Assembly: GCA_963754645.1 (NCBI GenBank)
Contig: CAVWGP010000012.1
Span: 806,001 to 870,000, forward strand
DNA length: 64,000 bases
Direction: 5' to 3'
From: CAVWGP01 sp963754645
GTDB taxonomy: Bacteria > Pseudomonadota > Alphaproteobacteria > Bin65
The translations under genes and the position numbers were made by a program. The notes below the pieces were generated by a model, which saw only the letters and a list, made by a program, of their open reading frames with translations, did not search any database and had not been told where the DNA came from. Shown here piece after piece: positions 61,308 through 64,000 of the stretch; position 1 is the first letter of the stretch; the number at the start of each line of letters is the position of its first letter.

Positions 61308-61438
61308 GACCAATCTCCGAGAAATTTCAAACGATTAAGGCCGGCCTCCAAGGGTGCCGGCCCGTGTCTTCGCTATAGGCCCCAAATTGCGATGAAATTC
61401 AAGGGCCAATTCGGCGGTGCGGCAATCGCGGCTGCCAC

Positions 61439-62377
61439 CTAGTCGAACAGGCTGGAGACCGAGCTTTCGTCGCAGATGCGCCGGATCGCCTCGCCGAATA
61501 GCGGCGCCACGGTGAGCTGGCGCATTTTCGAGGACAGGCGCACGGCCTCGGTGGCTTGAATGCTGTCGGTAATCACCATCTCCGCCATATGCGACGCCGC
61601 GATCCGGCCGACCGCGCCGCCGGTGAGCACGCCATGCGTGCAATAGGCGACGACCGAGGTGGCGCCCTTGGCGATCAGCGCATCCGCCGCATTGCAGAGG
61701 GTGCCGCCAAAATCGACGATATCGTCGATCAGGATGCAGGTTCGGCCCTTGACCTCGCCGATGACGTTCATGACCTCGGACACGCCGGCGCGCGGGCGCC
61801 GCTTGTCGATGATGGCGAGGTCGCAGCCGATCCTGCTGGCGATGGCGCGGGCGCGGACCACGCCGCCGACATCGGGCGAGACGACGACGAGATTGCCGTT
61901 CTGCTTGCCGTGCTTGGCCTCGATATCGCGCGTGATGACGGGTGCCGCGATGAGATTGTCGGTCGGAATGTCGAAGAAGCCTTGGATCTGCCCGGCGTGC
62001 AGCTCGATCGTCAGCAGCCGGTTGGCGCCCGAGATCGTTACAAGATTGGCCACCAGCTTGGCCGAGATCGGCGTGCGCGGGCCGGTTTTGCGGTCCTGGC
62101 GCGCATAGCCGTAATAGGGCACGACCGCCGTGATGCGCCGCGCCGAGGAGCGCTTCAGCGCATCCATAATGACGAGCAGCTCCATCAGATTGTCGTTGGC
62201 TGGAAACGACGTGGACTGGATCACGAACACGTCTTCGCCGCGGATGTTCTCCTCGATCTCGACGAAGACCTCCATGTCGGCGAAACGGCGGATGCTGGCC
62301 CTGGTCAGCGGCGCGCCGAGATAGGCGGAAATGGCTTCGGCCAATGGCCGATTGCTGTTGCCAGCGATGAGTTTCAT
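61439..62377 (-). CDS. prs: Ribose-phosphate pyrophosphokinase
   Basis: A 312-residue PRPP synthase. KLIAGNSNRPLAEAISAYLGAPL starts the fold. YYGYARQDRKTGPRTPISAKLVANL includes the flexible ATP loop, and the PRPP-binding site is CILIDDIVDFGGTL. VVVSPDVGGVVRARAIA lies before it. It makes the precursor of purines, pyrimidines, His, Trp and NAD. It heads the prs-rplY-pth-ychF block. The 265 bases upstream carry no recognised gene. Confidence 0.97.
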   Translation of the reverse strand: MKLIAGNSNRPLAEAISAYLGAPLTRASIRRFADMEVFVEIEENIRGEDVFVIQSTSFPANDNLMELLVIMDALKRSSARRITAVVPYYGYARQDRKTGPRTPISAKLVANLVTISGANRLLTIELHAGQIQGFFDIPTDNLIAAPVITRDIEAKHGKQNGNLVVVSPDVGGVVRARAIASRIGCDLAIIDKRRPRAGVSEVMNVIGEVKGRTCILIDDIVDFGGTLCNAADALIAKGATSVVAYCTHGVLTGGAVGRIAASHMAEMVITDSIQATEAVRLSSKMRQLTVAPLFGEAIRRICDESSVSSLFD

Positions 62378-62642
62378 GCGGTCCCCGGCGATTGGCCCCG
62401 GCCTGGAACGATCCCAATCGTCCCCCGCGGCGGCAGCGCCTGTCTAACAAGCCGTCACAAGACTGTAAACGCGCCGCGCATCCTTTACCGCGATTTCGCC
62501 CCGGGCGCGATGAAGCGGAGCGCGATATCCACAAGCCGTTTGCGGATAACTCGCTCGGCCGTCGGCGACAACCCGTCGCACATTCAGCGTTCGATTGCGG
62601 CCACGACGCGGACTGATAATCTCGCAATTCCAGCGAGCGAGG

Positions 62643-63086
62643 ATGAACGCCATGCTATTGCCCGAAAATCGCGATGTCCTGTTGCGCCACGTGGCGGCCG
62701 AGACCGAGCACCGGATGGAGGAGACGCTCGCCACCTTGAGCGCGGATTGCGTCTTCGACGATCGCGCCTTCGGGCGCGTTTGGCGCGGCCGCGACGGCGC
62801 CCGCGCCTATTACCGGCTCTGGTGGGACGCTTTCGGCATCAAGCCGGTGGGCTCCGAGCGCCACACGCCGCGCGGCGATCTGCTGATCGTCGAAACGCAC
62901 TTCAAAGGCCGGCACGGCGGCGCATTCCTCGGCATCGCGCCGACCGGCCGCGACGTGGATGTGCCGATGACGATCTTCGTTTCCTTCGGCGGCGGCTTGA
63001 TGACCGGCGAGCGCTTCTATTGGGATTTGCTGACGCTCCTGCGGCAGATCGGCGTTACGTCGCCGGTCGCCCTGCCGCAGCCCTAG
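62643..63086 (+). CDS. SnoaL-like / ester cyclase family protein
   Basis: A 147-residue small protein of the NTF2-like fold. RHVAAETEHRMEETLATLSADCVFDDRAFGRVWRGRDGARAYYRLWWDAF resembles the SnoaL-like polyketide cyclase and ester cyclase group. A His and an Asp in the conical pocket are usual in active members; here the residues are not clear enough to name. ATG 62643 and ATG 62652 are both possible; the second has the better ribosome-site spacing. It is followed by an epimerase gene 10 bases on. Confidence 0.82.
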   Translation: MNAMLLPENRDVLLRHVAAETEHRMEETLATLSADCVFDDRAFGRVWRGRDGARAYYRLWWDAFGIKPVGSERHTPRGDLLIVETHFKGRHGGAFLGIAPTGRDVDVPMTIFVSFGGGLMTGERFYWDLLTLLRQIGVTSPVALPQP

Positions 63087-63096
63087 GGGGCCGATT

Positions 63097-63942
63097 TTGC
63101 GCGTCGCGGTGATCGGGGCATCGGGCGTCTTGGGGCGGCATCTCGTCCCGCGGCTCATCGAGCGCGGCCACGCCGTGCGCGCAACAGTCCGGCGCGACGC
63201 CGACGCGCAGCGGCTTCGCGCGCACGGAGCCGAAGTCGTAACGGCGGATATCCTCGAGCCCGCCAGCCTCGGCGCCGCCGTGGCCGGCTGCGACGCCGCC
63301 GTTCACGCCGCAACCTCGATCCCGAAACCGGGCGGGCGCGGCGATTGGGCCACGAACGATCGCATCCGGCGGGAGGGCACGGCCAATCTGATCGCGGCGT
63401 GCAAGGCCGCCGGCGTCAGGCGCTACGTCCAGCAAAGCATCGCCATGCTGCATGGCGGGAACGACGCGGTGCCGCAGGACGAGGCCTGCCCGATCGCGCC
63501 TTACGATCGCATCCGCTCGGCCGCCGATATGGAAGCGCTCGTGCGGGCCAGCGATCTCGATTGGCGGATCGTTCGCGGCGGTTCGTTTTACGGACCCGGC
63601 ACCGATCGGGAAGAGCTCTGGCTTGCCGCCTTAAAGGCAGGGGCTCTCAAATTGCCCGGCGACGGCACCGCTTACATTTCGCTCATCCACGTCGCCGATA
63701 TGGCGTCGGCCATGTGCGCCGCGATCGAAGCCGACGCGCCGCAGTCGATTTATATCGCCGCCAACTCCGAGCCGGCGACTTACCGCGCGCTGTTCTCGTT
63801 TCTCGCGGCGCGCGAAGGCTTCGCCCCGCCGGCAGCCGGCGGCCCCAGCCTGCTACCGTCGTTCCGCGTCAGCAATGCCAAGCTCAAGCGGCTCGGCTGG
63901 CAGCCGGCTTTCGCTTCGTTCCGCTCGGGACTCGCTTTTTAG
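63097..63942 (+). CDS. NAD-dependent epimerase/dehydratase family protein
   Basis: A 281-residue extended SDR starting at TTG 63097. MRVAVIGASGVLGRHLVPRLIERGHAVRATVR carries the nucleotide-binding G-x-x-G-x-x-G pattern. The catalytic Tyr-x-x-x-Lys is not present in its normal form, as the region reads YDRIRSAAD, so the protein is probably an atypical SDR such as an NmrA-like or redox-sensing member. RIVRGGSFYGPGTDREELW is the usual substrate-loop region. It may be co-transcribed with the SnoaL-like gene. Confidence 0.85.
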   Translation: MRVAVIGASGVLGRHLVPRLIERGHAVRATVRRDADAQRLRAHGAEVVTADILEPASLGAAVAGCDAAVHAATSIPKPGGRGDWATNDRIRREGTANLIAACKAAGVRRYVQQSIAMLHGGNDAVPQDEACPIAPYDRIRSAADMEALVRASDLDWRIVRGGSFYGPGTDREELWLAALKAGALKLPGDGTAYISLIHVADMASAMCAAIEADAPQSIYIAANSEPATYRALFSFLAAREGFAPPAAGGPSLLPSFRVSNAKLKRLGWQPAFASFRSGLAF

Positions 63943-64000
63943 CACGCGCCGCGCTTTCCAGCATCGCCTTCAGCGCAAATGCGTTGTTCAACTTCAATTC
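63884..64000 (-). CDS. Possible end of a gene entering from the right edge
   Basis: On the minus strand a frame is open from the last base (64000) to TGA 63884-63886, coding for 38 residues starting ELKLNNAFALKAMLESAARA. The final part is basic. The first 20 residues look like the end of an acyl-CoA-type enzyme, but the piece is too short to assign and it overlaps the epimerase end by 59 bases. Confidence 0.25.
   Translation of the reverse strand, partial: ELKLNNAFALKAMLESAARAKKRVPSGTKRKPAASRAA

Noticed and set aside
62378..62642. A replication-origin-like stretch from ATATCCACA near 62526
   Set aside because: Only one imperfect DnaA-box-like match is present, without clusters or an AT-rich region.
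1..64000. tRNA, rRNA or tmRNA genes
   Set aside because: No stretch with the conserved tRNA arms or rRNA signatures was recognised by eye; a covariance-model search would be decisive.

Overview
The window is GC-rich chromosomal DNA from an alphaproteobacterium. The evidence is the Alphaproteobacteria-type LexA box (GTTC-N7-GTTC), a DUF6111-like gene next to a CCA-adding enzyme and a DUF1285/NUDIX pair, a fused single-chain indolepyruvate oxidoreductase, a three-gene cytochrome bc1 operon, the prs-rplY-pth-ychF block and the dispersed GC-rich hairpin repeats typical of this class. The genus cannot be fixed from sequence alone. No tRNA, rRNA, CRISPR array, transposase or phage module was seen.

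Layout. 1-3.9 kb: end of a hydroxypyruvate isomerase-like gene, then a peptide-type ABC uptake operon (binding protein plus two permeases, no ATPase). 3.9-4.9 kb: a VapBC-type pair and a hairpin built from 9-bp repeats. 4.9-7.6 kb: M20 amidohydrolase and a Tat-exported multicopper oxidase. 7.6-16.6 kb: a cobalamin locus with a B12 riboswitch, btuB-btuF-btuC-btuD uptake genes and cobU, cobT, cobS for nucleotide-loop assembly. 16.7-20.1 kb: a class III cyclase/ATPase/TPR regulator. 20.2-23.7 kb: an ABC binding protein flanked by a duplicated 60-bp leader, a class III aminotransferase and a phosphodiester glycosidase. 23.7-30.5 kb: DOPA-type dioxygenase, glutathionyl-hydroquinone reductase, a protein with exact 44-residue repeats, and indolepyruvate oxidoreductase. 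30.5-32.6 kb: a Panacea toxin-antitoxin pair behind a LexA box, and two small secreted proteins. 33-39.7 kb: a MoxR-DUF58-DUF4159-membrane protein operon. 39.8-43.1 kb: DUF1285, NUDIX, DUF6111, CCA transferase, SGNH hydrolase. 43.2-48.5 kb: an ArsR-AHSA1-DUF899-GST-MAPEG operon, creatininase, hemF, trmL. 48.7-51.3 kb: bc1 complex. 51.4-58.6 kb: a possible clan-CD cysteine peptidase, MTA phosphorylase next to a fused aldolase/dehydrogenase, a VOC protein, hydratase, dienelactone hydrolase and a broken GNAT gene. 58.7-62.4 kb: ychF, pth, rplY, prs. 62.6-64 kb: SnoaL-like protein and an NAD-dependent epimerase.

Eight genes (dppB, btuB, btuD twice, cobT, the cyclase, yqjG, the NUDIX gene, pth) carry nine reading-frame breaks. 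Every one fits a single extra base on the coding strand, and one affected gene (pth) is essential in studied bacteria. Consensus-sequence error is therefore the likeliest cause, and these genes are annotated across the break.

The most interesting items are the SOS-box-controlled Panacea pair, the B12 leader with two competing copies of one pairing arm, the repeat element lying inside the btuB reading frame, the duplicated leader around the ABC binding-protein gene, the uncharacterised His-Cys protein after the bc1 operon, and mtnP beside a fused aldolase-dehydrogenase that could form a methylthioribose salvage shunt.
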